In this document: positions 17,375-26,249 of the stretch, in pieces
Layout: the number at the start of each line of letters is the position of its first letter
Numbering within the stretch: position 1 is the stretch's first letter
NCBI RefSeq assembly: GCF_027186265.1
Contig: NZ_CP114176.1
Span: 372,001-436,000 of the forward strand
Length of the DNA: 64,000 nt
Source of the DNA: Lentibacillus daqui
Lineage (GTDB): Bacteria; Bacillota; Bacilli; Bacillales; Amphibacillaceae
Direction: 5' to 3'
The notes under the pieces: generated by a model
Told to the model about the DNA's origin: nothing
Database searches by the model: none
What the model saw: the letters and a program-made list of their open reading frames with translations, nothing else
Translations under genes and position numbers: made by a program

Positions 17375-17462
17375 ATTATTTAAAATTAATTACTTTTTAG
17401 CAGGATTCTTGCATTTTATGTCGAACCTTGTAAGTAGAAATAAAATGAGGAGGATCGCTAAC

Positions 17463-18089
17463 ATGTATACCATCGATGAAGCATCCAGCATACTTGGTGT
17501 TCATCCCACTACATTAAGAAGGTGGGAAAAAGAGGGGAAGATAACATCCTCTCGAACCACCGGTGGCCATAGAAGATATGCTATAGAAGACCTTAGTGCT
17601 ATCAAGCATGATTTGAAACCACTTCAAGACAAAATTGTTATTGGGTATTGCCGCGTCTCATCATCGGACCAAAAGGAAGATTTAAAAAGGCAGATCCATA
17701 CCGTTTCGCAGTATTGTTCGGCAAATGGATATCAGTTTCGTATTATAAAGGATCTGGGAAGTGGTTTGAATGACGATAAAAGAGGACTAAAAGAATTAAT
17801 CCGGCTGGCGCAAAGCAATCAGGTGGAGAAAGTTGTCGTCAACTATAAAGATAGGTTACTACGTTTTGGGTATGAATTGTTGGAACAAATATGTGCCTTC
17901 CATCATGTGAAAATTGAAATCGTCAACCATACAGAGGATAAAACATATGAGCAGGAGTTAGTCGAGGATATGCTTTCCATTATTACTGTCTTTAGCAGCC
18001 GCTTGTATGGAAGCAGAAGTCATAAGCGAAAGAAACTGCAACAAGCGGTGAAACAGGTCATCGAGGACAACGGCCATGCTTACGTATAA
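17463..18089 (+). CDS. tnpA: IS607-family serine recombinase
   Basis: A 208-residue transposase. An N-terminal MerR-type helix-turn-helix (MYTIDEASSILGVHPTTLRRWEKEG) precedes a resolvase catalytic domain whose serine is in IGYCRVSSSDQKEDLKRQ; the DRLLRFGYELLEQ segment is the usual resolvase D motif. This domain order (DNA-binding first) defines IS607. Start ATG 17463 follows GAGGAGG. Overlaps tnpB by 14 bases. Confidence 0.93.
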   Translation: MYTIDEASSILGVHPTTLRRWEKEGKITSSRTTGGHRRYAIEDLSAIKHDLKPLQDKIVIGYCRVSSSDQKEDLKRQIHTVSQYCSANGYQFRIIKDLGSGLNDDKRGLKELIRLAQSNQVEKVVVNYKDRLLRFGYELLEQICAFHHVKIEIVNHTEDKTYEQELVEDMLSIITVFSSRLYGSRSHKRKKLQQAVKQVIEDNGHAYV

Positions 18090-19419
18090 TAAAAAGGTAC
18101 GGTTGGTGGTTACAAAAGAAAACAAGCAGTTACTAGATTCTCAATCCAGAATGTGCAACTGGCTGTACAATCAATTGCTTGATGCGGTGGAGGAAGATTA
18201 TCGCAATGGAAAAAAGAAAAAACTGCTTTCCGGCAGAAACCTGAGGAATGAAGTACCGAAAATAAAAGGGGAAAACCCATTTTTGTTTAAAGTCCATTCC
18301 TCCCCATTGAAAAATACGGCATTACGGTTAAAAGATGCCTATGAACGATTTTTTGATCCAAAATTAATGAATGAGAAACCAAAATATCGTTCATGGAAAA
18401 AGAAGTGGTTTTCGCTATATTATGATGAACCAAAAAAAGGCTTTAAATTATTGGATACCAATCTGCTTTCCTTAAGTTTTGGCAAGTTAACAGATGAAGA
18501 ATACAAGGAATTAAAGAAAAAAGATAAAAAGGCTAAGAAGACCATCAAAATCAAAGTTGGACTCGTGGAAGCGGTAGAACTAAGCGAAACGGAGAGAATC
18601 AAAACCCTTCGCATTACAAAGGATCTGGATTCGTATTATGCCATTTTTACAATAGAAGATGTCAAAGAAATCACCAAGGTGAAGGAACAATCGTTTATTG
18701 TATTTGATCCCAACCATAAGAATCTGGCGGTGGGATTAGGCAGTGATGGAAAATCATATGAATTGAAATCGATGAATGCACTGTTGAAGTATTGGGATAA
18801 ACGAATCGATGAAATCAAATCAAAACGGGACAAATGTGAAAAATTTAATAAGCTGGTATGCACCCCAAACGTCACCTATTTTGAGCCAAGCAAACGTTGG
18901 AAAAGACTTAATCATGCTTTGGAAAAGGCGCAATTAAAACGTCGAGAACAAATGAAGACGCTGTTATTTAGCTATGCGCATTATTTTTCCAAGCGTTACG
19001 ATGCGATCTACATTGGTGATTATACTCCGACTCCCGATGTGGCGAAATACGGGACGATGAGAAGGGCCATGTTAAATCAAACACCAGTTGGACAGTTTCG
19101 CCGTATATTAAACTGGGTGCAAGCGAAAAGTGGCAAGCATTATCAAAAGATTGATGAACGGGATACAACCAAAACCTGTTGTGTCTGTAGTCATCAGGAG
19201 AAAAAGGACCCTTCCATTCGCAGCTTTACATGTGTAAACTGCGGTACAACGCTTTCGAGAGATATCAACAGTGCAGTTAATATCGGAAAGAAAGCCAAAA
19301 AGCGATTGCCTCGCGCAGGCTACATAGGTGTGGAATCCCCTATGTATACAGTGTGGTGGGATTTTAAACAGGCAAAGATTGCTTGTGGTTTGACCCCATC
19401 TGCTGGCCTCGGGAAGTAA
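18076..19419 (+). CDS. tnpB: TnpB RNA-guided nuclease with relocated RuvC-II glutamate
   Basis: A 447-residue TnpB. RuvC-I Asp211 in FDPNHKNLAVG; zinc ribbon CCVC...CVNC; RuvC-III Asp396 in SRDINSAVNI. At RuvC-II the usual Glu (IED-type) is Gly314 in YIGDYTP, while a Glu at position 361 (KIDERDTTKTC) lies 47 residues on. This matches the rearranged catalytic site described for Fanzor proteins and a subset of TnpBs, so the enzyme may still be active. TnpB nucleases cut the vacated donor site using an omega RNA and aid element retention. The open frame is intact. Confidence 0.9.
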   Translation: MLTYNKKVRLVVTKENKQLLDSQSRMCNWLYNQLLDAVEEDYRNGKKKKLLSGRNLRNEVPKIKGENPFLFKVHSSPLKNTALRLKDAYERFFDPKLMNEKPKYRSWKKKWFSLYYDEPKKGFKLLDTNLLSLSFGKLTDEEYKELKKKDKKAKKTIKIKVGLVEAVELSETERIKTLRITKDLDSYYAIFTIEDVKEITKVKEQSFIVFDPNHKNLAVGLGSDGKSYELKSMNALLKYWDKRIDEIKSKRDKCEKFNKLVCTPNVTYFEPSKRWKRLNHALEKAQLKRREQMKTLLFSYAHYFSKRYDAIYIGDYTPTPDVAKYGTMRRAMLNQTPVGQFRRILNWVQAKSGKHYQKIDERDTTKTCCVCSHQEKKDPSIRSFTCVNCGTTLSRDINSAVNIGKKAKKRLPRAGYIGVESPMYTVWWDFKQAKIACGLTPSAGLGK

Positions 19420-19715
19420 ATCCGAGGGTTGAAACAAACATTTTTCTTGGTAACAGAGAAGAGGTCTTTGGTTAATTTTAGGCTTAATTTCGGTTAGGTT
19501 TAAATAGACAAAGGAGTGCGGACAGTTGCAACGAAGGTTAACGATGATATCAAGAATCTCGAATTGTTTATTATCATTAACGACTTTTCACTTGATGGGG
19601 AAGCGGAGGACGATTGATTACGGTAACACATCTTAGCTATCATTTTATGGTTGGAAAAAAAGACAGACAACATATCCGGACTCTTGGAAATCTTCTATAG
19701 CTAAAAAAGATAACA
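19420..19715. other. IS607 right flank and unassigned coding debris
   Basis: After tnpB comes the presumed right end of the element. At 19528-19617 the plus strand has an open run ending ELFIIINDFSLDGEAEDD then TGA, with no start or ribosome-binding site; it looks like the 3' end of a lost gene. No intact gene here. Confidence 0.4.
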
Positions 19716-19717
19716 GC

Positions 19718-19755
19718 AAAAATCCTGGCTTAGGTATATACTGGCCAGGATTTTT
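19718..19755 (-). terminator. Terminator of the SDR gene
   Basis: AAAATCCTGGC pairs with GCCAGGATTTTT; on the minus strand the stem is followed by a T run. It lies about 50 bases beyond the SDR stop. Confidence 0.8.
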
Positions 19756-19801
19756 ACTGTACTTAAATTTAGTTGCGTGCTGACAATTTCGAGTTGTAAA
19801 C

Positions 19802-20401
19802 TTAATACACCTCGTAATTTTGCCCTGTCTGTGCCCCGAGTACACTCTTTTTATATGCTAGTGCAACACGTTGGGCAGGAACTGGGTCAAACCCTTGGAA
19901 GAGACTCTCCAACCGATCCCAGGATTCCTGAACGGCATTAGGGCTGACACTATTAATCCGGATTCCCCGCGGCATTTCGATGGCGGCCGATTTAACGAAT
20001 GCCTTGACACCACCGTTGGCCATCGCCGCAGAAGCCCCCTGACGAATCGGGTCATCCATCATAATACCGGTTGTTAGTGTAAAGCTCCCATTATCGTTTA
20101 CATGGTCTAATCCCAGAAGCACCAAATTGATTTGCCCCTTTAGCTTGCTTTCAATTCCCTTTTCATTCAATTCCGGAGTCAGTTCTGAAACAGAGGCAAA
20201 ATTGGCACCACCAGAGGCATTAATAACCGCATCCACCCGTCCGACTGTTTCATACATGTTGCGGATGCTGGCTTCCGAGGTGATATCAACCTGTACATCG
20301 GCACCATTTCTTCCCGCCCGAATGAGGTCATGATCTTTTTCTAACGTTTCTACAACCTTTTTTCCAATGGTGCCACTAGCACCGACGATAAGTATTTTCA
20401 T
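19802..20401 (-). CDS. Short-chain dehydrogenase/reductase
   Basis: A 199-residue SDR with the nucleotide-binding GASGTIGKKV at the N-terminus, an NASG motif (VINASGGANF) and INSVSPNAV near the C-terminus. The usual YxxxK is not clear; the region MANGGVKAFVKSAAIEM has a Lys but Gly instead of Tyr, as in several short atypical SDRs. Start is the ATG after AGGAGGAGTAGACCA. Substrate unknown. Confidence 0.85.
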   Translation of the reverse strand: MKILIVGASGTIGKKVVETLEKDHDLIRAGRNGADVQVDITSEASIRNMYETVGRVDAVINASGGANFASVSELTPELNEKGIESKLKGQINLVLLGLDHVNDNGSFTLTTGIMMDDPIRQGASAAMANGGVKAFVKSAAIEMPRGIRINSVSPNAVQESWDRLESLFQGFDPVPAQRVALAYKKSVLGAQTGQNYEVY

Positions 20402-20551
20402 TGGTCTACTCCTCCTGTTCATCGTGCTGGTACTTACTAATGATAACATGCTTGAAAAAATAATGTGAAATCACTCAACATAAAGGCATCTGTAAATAAA
20501 TTTATGTGCAATCACCTGACTTATGATTCTTATCAACAAGCAATGGCTGAA

Positions 20552-20893
20552 TCATTCAGATGATCCAGCCATATGTTGATATATTTTATTTATTTTTTCC
20601 TCTAACAAATCCAGCGGAACGATTCGGGCCTCACGGATATATTCTTTTCCATCGATAAAAAATAATAGGATGGGCACGGTAAAAACGGAAAATGCTCCAG
20701 CTATTTCCGGTACCTGATCAGCGTTGATATGACCTAACGCCACTTCAGGGTAATTTTTCATTAATACTTGTACTTGTGGGAACAGACCGTGACATACACT
20801 GCAGTCGGGGCGTGATATAAACAGGAAGGAGAGTTGATGGTTTCGGATAAAGTCATTTATTGCGGAAAGCGAGGTTAGTTCTGTAAATTCCAT
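20552..20893 (-). CDS. Thioredoxin-like protein
   Basis: A 113-residue thioredoxin-fold protein with a CSVC active site (SRPDCSVCHGLFPQ) and the cis-proline region FTVPILLFF. The start ATG follows GGAGGTTTTTACG. It resembles Bacillus YusE/YtpP-type thioredoxin-like proteins, presumably a cytoplasmic thiol reductase. Transcribed alone. Confidence 0.88.
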   Translation of the reverse strand: MEFTELTSLSAINDFIRNHQLSFLFISRPDCSVCHGLFPQVQVLMKNYPEVALGHINADQVPEIAGAFSVFTVPILLFFIDGKEYIREARIVPLDLLEEKINKIYQHMAGSSE

Positions 20894-21081
20894 CGTAAAA
20901 ACCTCCATAAAAAAACGCCGCGTATAAATTGCAAAACATCCTTGCAAGCTAAGCGCTAACGTTGTATCATTAAAATATTACTGATGTTTTAATTTCAATC
21001 CACACAGTTTACACACACTAATTTTACTACATTTAAATCAAAATGTCAATATATAAGTCTTAACTCAAATGGGGGAGTTCG

Positions 21082-23391
21082 ATGAGTGAAGAAAACGAAA
21101 ATCGGGAAGCGGAACAACACCGGGTGAACCAAGTAATTGAGGAAATTCACCAACGACAGAAAAAGTTATATGCGAAGTCATCCGGGTTAAAGGAAAGTGT
21201 TATCGATCTGCGGCAAAACTTCTGGGAGGATGTGACCGTAAATCTGGATGAACCTGATGATGTTATCGAAACACAGGCAAGTATCAAACAACAAGCAGAA
21301 CTATTATCCGAACGCGAACGATTCCATGGAAAAATAGGTGAGGAATTAAAAACGTTAAAACGACTAAAAAACAATCCCTATTTTGGCCGGATTGATTTTC
21401 GAGCGGATGGGGAAACCACAAGTGAGCCGATTTATATCGGGATTGCCTCATTGATGGATCAGCTTGACGAGGAATTTCTGGTATATGATTGGCGCGCCCC
21501 AATTTCCAGCCTTTATTACGATTACTCCCCTGGAAAAGCTGCATATCAAACCATGAGCGGTACCATTTCAGGCGAGATGACGCTAAAAAGGCAATTTATT
21601 ATCCGTAACGGCGTCATTAAAGGGATGTTTGATACAGGTGTTACCATTGGCGATAAACTGTTGCAACAAGCGCTTGGTAATAATGCCAGTACGACAATGA
21701 AAAGTATCGTGTCCACAATTCAAAAGGAGCAAAATAAAATCATCCGTGACGAACGGCATCGTTATCTTGTGGTTCAGGGCGTGGCTGGCAGCGGCAAAAC
21801 ATCCGCTGCATTACAACGAATTGCATTTTTAATGTATAGACATCGCGAGACATTACATGCTGATAATGTTGTCTTATTTTCACCAAACCCGTTGTTTAGT
21901 AGTTATGTAGCCAATGTCCTGCCTGAACTCGGAGAAGCGAATGTGCGACAAACGACTTTTTATGAATATTTGGTAGACAAAATCGGAAGTAAGCTAACCG
22001 TTGAGTCACCATTTCAACATATGGAATATAAATTAACGGGAGCACAGGATGAAGATTATCAAACAAAAATGGCATGTATTGATTATAAATCAGGTATCAC
22101 GTTTAAACAGCATTTGGATGCGTTTATAACAAGTTTAGCGGAAGAAGGATTAATTTTTAAAAATATATCATTTCGTAAACAGGTATTTGTTACCAAAGAA
22201 CAAATCCAAGACTATTTTTATTCCCTTCATCCGGCTATTGCCATTCCAAATAAATTAGAGCTTGTTGCCAAATGGTTGCTAAGTGAAATACAGAAGCAAC
22301 AGCGTAAGGAAAAAAACAAGGATTGGGTCATGGAGCAGGTTGAGTTATTGGATAAAGAGGAATATTTGCAGGCCCATTACCATATGCAAAAGCAGGATCA
22401 GGATGAGTTATATGCGGATGAAACGGAAGAAGACTTTTTGCGGGAAAGAGTGGTAAAAAAAGCCTTTTCCGGATTGAAAAAACGCGTAAAGCAATTCCAG
22501 TTCGTGCATGTTCTGGCAACCTATCGGAAATTTTTTACCGATTGGTCGCCGGCAGTTGCTCCAAGCCATTGGCAGGAAATAAAGGAACAGACTATTGCCG
22601 CCCTTTCTAAAGGGTACTTGGCATGGGAGGAGGCAACTGCATATGCATATTTTAAAGGGTGTCTGTTAGGTGACAGTGCCGATCGATCAGTCCGTCATTT
22701 ATTGATTGATGAAGCGCAGGATTATTCGCCATTTCAGTTTGCCTACATCAAGCACCAATTCCCTTATACAAGGATGACGCTGCTAGGAGACGTGAATCAG
22801 GCAATCTACACGCATACTATTCAGGGAAGCCCGCTTGCACCAGCCCAAGCGGATGAAAGTTATGAACGAATTGTCTTGACTAAGAGCTATCGATCCACCA
22901 AACAAATTGTGGACTTTACAACCCAGTTTGCTCCCGAGGGTGAAATGATCGAGCCATTTAACAGGGAGGGCAGGAAACCGCTGTTGGTTACTTACCAGGG
23001 AAATGCCGCTGATCCGCTGGTTAAAACAATACAGAAATTGAAAGAGAATGGTCATGAAACGATTGCACTTATTTGTAAAACGCAGCAAGGTTGTGACGAA
23101 CTGTTTGAACAGTTACATGGCAGATGGGCTGTAACGCGGATCAATGAAGAAACCCGCTCGTTTCAAAAGGGCATTTTACTATTGCCGGTGTACTTAGCGA
23201 AAGGAATTGAATTTGATGCAGTGATTATTCCGGAAGCATCGGCCAAAACGTATACGACAGAAGCAGATCGGACGTTATTTTACACGGCTTGTACAAGAGC
23301 AATGCATGAACTGGTGATGCTAACGGATAGTACGCGCAATCCATTTATATTGGAAGCACAAGAAGATAAATATGAGGTGTTAAACGCGTAG
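21082..23391 (+). CDS. helD: UvrD-like helicase HelD (RNA polymerase recycling factor)
   Basis: A 769-residue superfamily 1 ATPase. An N-terminal coiled coil (about residues 1-90) precedes the NTPase with Walker A GVAGSGKT near residue 235 and the DEAQ-box LIDEAQDYSPFQ near residue 542; the ends of the second RecA domain (YTACTRAMHELVM) are present. In Bacillus, HelD binds RNA polymerase through its N-terminal arm and releases stalled or nucleic-acid-bound polymerase. The arm plus the intact ATPase core argue for HelD over UvrD/PcrA. GGGGGAG precedes the ATG. Confidence 0.93.
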   Translation: MSEENENREAEQHRVNQVIEEIHQRQKKLYAKSSGLKESVIDLRQNFWEDVTVNLDEPDDVIETQASIKQQAELLSERERFHGKIGEELKTLKRLKNNPYFGRIDFRADGETTSEPIYIGIASLMDQLDEEFLVYDWRAPISSLYYDYSPGKAAYQTMSGTISGEMTLKRQFIIRNGVIKGMFDTGVTIGDKLLQQALGNNASTTMKSIVSTIQKEQNKIIRDERHRYLVVQGVAGSGKTSAALQRIAFLMYRHRETLHADNVVLFSPNPLFSSYVANVLPELGEANVRQTTFYEYLVDKIGSKLTVESPFQHMEYKLTGAQDEDYQTKMACIDYKSGITFKQHLDAFITSLAEEGLIFKNISFRKQVFVTKEQIQDYFYSLHPAIAIPNKLELVAKWLLSEIQKQQRKEKNKDWVMEQVELLDKEEYLQAHYHMQKQDQDELYADETEEDFLRERVVKKAFSGLKKRVKQFQFVHVLATYRKFFTDWSPAVAPSHWQEIKEQTIAALSKGYLAWEEATAYAYFKGCLLGDSADRSVRHLLIDEAQDYSPFQFAYIKHQFPYTRMTLLGDVNQAIYTHTIQGSPLAPAQADESYERIVLTKSYRSTKQIVDFTTQFAPEGEMIEPFNREGRKPLLVTYQGNAADPLVKTIQKLKENGHETIALICKTQQGCDELFEQLHGRWAVTRINEETRSFQKGILLLPVYLAKGIEFDAVIIPEASAKTYTTEADRTLFYTACTRAMHELVMLTDSTRNPFILEAQEDKYEVLNA

Positions 23392-23401
23392 ATAAGGGAG
23401 T

Positions 23402-23429
23402 CCCTTCAACATCGTGTTGGAGGGATTTC
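23402..23429 (+). terminator. Terminator after helD
   Basis: CCCTTCAACA pairs with TGTTGGAGGG around TCG; a short, weak T tract follows. Confidence 0.65.
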
Positions 23430-23552
23430 CGTTCTATATCGGAAAACTATTTTTTTCGATGATTCATGTTTGTACTTATAGTAAAATATAGATAGGATAG
23501 AAGGAATTCTTTGATCCCCCTTTGATAGATAAGGGCAAAAGGAGTGATACCC

Positions 23553-23762
23553 ATGAATGGCGGGAACTGGTATGATTGGATAACACCAACTAATCCGTTT
23601 GTGGCAGTGCTGTTAAGTATGCTGCTGATTTTAGGAGTTGCAATTATTGCCTGGTTTGAGGATAAGAAAAACTTTAAAACCCCTTTGTTAATATTAATTA
23701 CAGGATTTATCTTTGCGATTATTGGCGTACTTTTTCTGCATTCGATTGGGTTTTATAAATAG
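23553..23762 (+). CDS. Small two-span membrane protein
   Basis: 69 residues with two hydrophobic segments (FVAVLLSMLLILGVAIIAWF and PLLILITGFIFAIIGVLFL) joined by a short charged loop. The start ATG follows AAAGGAGTGATACCC. No family recognised; probably an integral membrane protein of unknown role, transcribed alone. Confidence 0.6.
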   Translation: MNGGNWYDWITPTNPFVAVLLSMLLILGVAIIAWFEDKKNFKTPLLILITGFIFAIIGVLFLHSIGFYK

Positions 23763-23843
23763 GTTTGGGATTTAATCAAACGAGATCAAGAAGAGAAATT
23801 GTAGAAAAGGTGTGAAAAGATTATTTGATTATGTATCAATTAA

Positions 23844-23936
23844 TGGCGGAGAAGGTGGGATTCGAACCCACGCGACGCGAAAACGTCCTAACGCATTTCG
23901 AGTGCGTCCCCTTCAGCCGGGCTTGGGTACTTCTCC
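23844..23936 (-). tRNA. tRNA-Ser (anticodon CGA)
   Basis: 93-base class II tRNA with a long variable arm. Acceptor GGAGAAG/CTTCTCC, discriminator G, encoded CCA, TPsiC arm GGTTCGAATCC, anticodon loop CTCGAAA giving CGA. It is the second tRNA of a pair read on the minus strand. Confidence 0.95.
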
Positions 23937-23939
23937 GGA

Positions 23940-24015
23940 TGGTGCTGGTGAAAGGATTCGAACCTTCGACCCCGTCATTACGAGTGACGTGCACTACCAG
24001 CTGTGCTACACCAGC
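23940..24015 (-). tRNA. tRNA-Thr (anticodon CGT)
   Basis: 76-base tRNA: acceptor GCTGGTG/CACCAGC, discriminator A, encoded CCA, anticodon loop CTCGTAA giving CGT, TPsiC arm GGTTCGAATCC. Only 3 bases separate it from the tRNA-Ser gene. Confidence 0.95.
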
Positions 24016-24052
24016 ATCTAAAGTATGACTTTTTTTGTAAAGCACATAGAGT

Positions 24053-24081
24053 ATCATAATACATTTTAATCATTTCTTCAA
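24053..24081 (-). promoter_or_regulatory. Promoter of the tRNA-Thr/tRNA-Ser unit
   Basis: On the minus strand TTGAAG and TATGAT have a 17-base spacer, about 38 bases ahead of the mature tRNA-Thr. Confidence 0.6.
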
Positions 24082-24166
24082 CTATTTTGCGGTGATTTTT
24101 TAAAGTTAGAGAGCAGAATTCGGTTAATTTTCGGCGTGCGAGTCATGACTTAAAGTGGGAACAATT

Positions 24167-24250
24167 GCGAACCGCCGATAAAAGTGCTGAAACCGTCGAT
24201 AATTTACCCGAAATCGCCGTAAAACTGGTTGAAACCGCCGTTAAATAGCC
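24167..24250. repeat. 21-bp periodic repeat array (GAAACCGCCGATA type), 4 copies
   Basis: Four consecutive 21-base units start at 24167, 24188, 24209 and 24230, each with a GAAACCG(C/T)CG(A/T)(T/A)A-like core. The same unit and period recur at 26702-26827. It lies between the tRNA promoter and the lipA terminator, in non-coding DNA. Confidence 0.75.
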
Positions 24251-24281
24251 GGCTATGAATAACCAAATCATTGTAAACGAT

Positions 24282-24319
24282 AAAACCCCAGCAGATATAT
24301 ATAATGAGCCGGGGTTTTC
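24282..24319 (-). terminator. Terminator of the lipM-lipA operon
   Basis: AAAACCCC and GGGGTTTT pair around a loop of about 20 bases; on the minus strand the stem is followed by a short T run. Confidence 0.75.
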
Positions 24320-24342
24320 ATTTGGGAAATCATGATCACACT

Positions 24343-25302
24343 TTAATTGTTAAACATCTCCAAAGAAAAATCTACTTTCTTATTCTCCTGCTCCTCATAG
24401 CCTTTCATATAATTGATCCTGCGCTGGGCTGAAGCTTGGCTGACCTGCTCATCGGCATGGTAGGAAGATCGTACAAGCGGGCCTGATTCACAATGACGGA
24501 ATCCTTTTTTTAAGGCAATTTCTTTTAGTTCCGCAAATTCATCCGGGTGGTAGTAACGTTCAACCCTTAAGTGTTTTTTTGTTGGTTGCAAATATTGACC
24601 GATTGTCATGATGTCTACGTTGTGTGCCAATAAGTCATCCATCGCTTGTAAAATTTCTTCTTTTTCTTCGCCTAGACCGACCATAATACTTGATTTGGTT
24701 GGTGTATTTGGTGCTATTTCTTTTACCCGTTCCAGCAATTGTAAGGAACGGTCGTATTTTGCAATTGCCCGTACGCGTTTAGTTAATCTGCGTACTGTTT
24801 CAATGTTATGGTTAAAAATGTCTGGTTCACTATCCATTAAAGTATGCAGGCTTTCGTAGTCACCTTTCATGTCCGATGGTAACACTTCAATCGTGCAGCC
24901 AGGGTTTTCACGGCGGATGGCTCTTACCGTTTCCGCAAATACCGCAGCGCCCCCATCATTTAGGTCATCGCGAGCGACTGCTGTCACAACAACATGTTTT
25001 AAGCCCATAATCGATACGGATTCCGCAACACGAGTAGGTTCTCCCCAATCCAGTTCGTTTGGTAATCCAGTTTTAACTGCACAAAAACGGCAGCCGCGGG
25101 TACAAGTGTCACCAAGAATCATAAAAGTTGCCGTTTTTCGTTCACTCCAGCATTCGTGGATGTTCGGACAGCGTGCTTCTTCGCAAACGGTATTTAATCG
25201 TTTATCACGCATGAGTTTCTTTAATCCACGGTAAGATTGGTTCGTATTGATTTTTGTTTTCAGCCATTCCGGTTTTCTTATGTATTCCTCCTGTTTAGCC
25301 AT
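24343..25302 (-). CDS. lipA: Lipoyl synthase
   Basis: Radical-SAM enzyme that inserts two sulfurs into protein-bound octanoate. It has the auxiliary-cluster cysteines CEEARCPNIHEC and the radical-SAM CxxxCxxC as CTRGCRFC. About 319 residues, full length. Start is the ATG after AAAGGAGCGTGTACTTA. It overlaps the end of lipM by 8 bases, so the two are co-translated: LipM supplies octanoyl-protein, LipA makes it lipoyl. Confidence 0.96.
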   Translation of the reverse strand: MAKQEEYIRKPEWLKTKINTNQSYRGLKKLMRDKRLNTVCEEARCPNIHECWSERKTATFMILGDTCTRGCRFCAVKTGLPNELDWGEPTRVAESVSIMGLKHVVVTAVARDDLNDGGAAVFAETVRAIRRENPGCTIEVLPSDMKGDYESLHTLMDSEPDIFNHNIETVRRLTKRVRAIAKYDRSLQLLERVKEIAPNTPTKSSIMVGLGEEKEEILQAMDDLLAHNVDIMTIGQYLQPTKKHLRVERYYHPDEFAELKEIALKKGFRHCESGPLVRSSYHADEQVSQASAQRRINYMKGYEEQENKKVDFSLEMFNN

Positions 25303-26137
25303 TAAGTACACGCTCCTTTGAATGATGTTTGAAATTCCAATCATGATTGCTGTATTTATCAGCAGCTAGCTGGTAGACTTCCTCCCATTGCTGATTGGTT
25401 AATTCAAATGGAGATAGTTTGATATCTACTCCAGTTTCAAAACCTTGTTTAAACGCGTCTTTCATAGTGCTCATGGATATGGATCGGTTTGTTTCTTGAC
25501 GGATGGTTGTTGCTTTTGTATCAAATGCTGCTCTTTTTCTTTCTCGTATTTCCTCACTTGGAAAACGGAATAGATCGAAAAGTATCGTTTTGTTCATGGA
25601 ATGTGGAATCGATCCATGCTGCAGCAATACTCCTTTTTGCCGGGTTTGTGCATTGCCGGATATTTTCTTCCCACCCGCCAGCAACTCGTATAACGCCGGT
25701 CTTTCAAAACACACTGCAGAACGGTTTTGAATGGAATGTCTTTGTTTGGCATAATCGACTGTGATTCCTAAATTGGCATACCCGTCAAAGATACCCTTGG
25801 ATAGAACATAGTAAGCTTCCGTGATAGATGCTGGGATAAATGATTTGTTCTCCGCAATAACAAGACTGTAGGTTAACTCATCATCGTGCAGTACCGCACT
25901 ACCACCGGTTAACCGGCGAACCACTGGTATCCTATACTGTTGCAATGCTGATGGATCAATCGTTTTATGAACATCCTGAAAATAGCCAACAGATAAACTT
26001 GGTTTTGCCCATTGATAGAAACGTAAAATGGGCGGGATTTTTCCTTCACTGTGCCAAATAAGCAACAATTCATCTAATGCCATATTTGTTGCAGCATCGT
26101 GTACTCCGGTGTCTAAAAATCCCCATGAATCTTGCAA
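25295..26137 (-). CDS. lipM: Octanoyl-ACP:protein octanoyltransferase LipM
   Basis: A 280-residue biotin/lipoate-ligase-fold protein that moves octanoate from ACP to GcvH. The catalytic cysteine lies in SAVCFERPALYEL, and RRLTGGSAVLHDDELTYS plus GNAQTRQKGVLLQHGSI are LipM signatures. Start at TTG 26137, 8 bases after GGAGG; the N-terminus then reads MQDSWGFLDTG, like B. subtilis LipM. Longer in-frame extensions run into the riboswitch terminator and are rejected. Downstream of a TPP riboswitch. Confidence 0.92.
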   Translation of the reverse strand: MQDSWGFLDTGVHDAATNMALDELLLIWHSEGKIPPILRFYQWAKPSLSVGYFQDVHKTIDPSALQQYRIPVVRRLTGGSAVLHDDELTYSLVIAENKSFIPASITEAYYVLSKGIFDGYANLGITVDYAKQRHSIQNRSAVCFERPALYELLAGGKKISGNAQTRQKGVLLQHGSIPHSMNKTILFDLFRFPSEEIRERKRAAFDTKATTIRQETNRSISMSTMKDAFKQGFETGVDIKLSPFELTNQQWEEVYQLAADKYSNHDWNFKHHSKERVLNG

Positions 26138-26180
26138 TCGAATCTCCTCCGTGTTTTTGGTGCTCCCTAAAAAGCAAACG

Positions 26181-26214
26181 ATAAAACAAAAACTGCCCAA
26201 ATGAGATGGCAGTC
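26181..26214 (-). terminator. Intrinsic terminator of the TPP riboswitch expression platform
   Basis: On the minus strand ACTGCC and GGCAGT pair around ATCTCATTTG and are followed by TTTTTGTTTT. It lies 35 bases after the aptamer and about 45 bases before the lipM start. Confidence 0.82.
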
Positions 26215-26249
26215 TGTTTGTATATAACATGTACCCATGCTACATTGAC

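Larger units (their letters stand above)
17375..19460 (+). mobile_element. IS607-type insertion sequence (approximate ends)
   Basis: Contains a serine-recombinase TnpA with MerR-like HTH and a TnpB in the IS607 order, overlapping by 14 bases. IS607 elements have no inverted repeats or target duplications, so the ends cannot be fixed by eye; the left end lies between 17375 and 17450 and the right end after 19419. A guide-RNA (omega RNA) would be expected over the tnpB 3' end and right end. Confidence 0.75.

Noticed and set aside
20545..20573. Hairpin at the end of the thioredoxin-like gene as terminator
   Set aside because: The stem overlaps the last codons and no T run follows.
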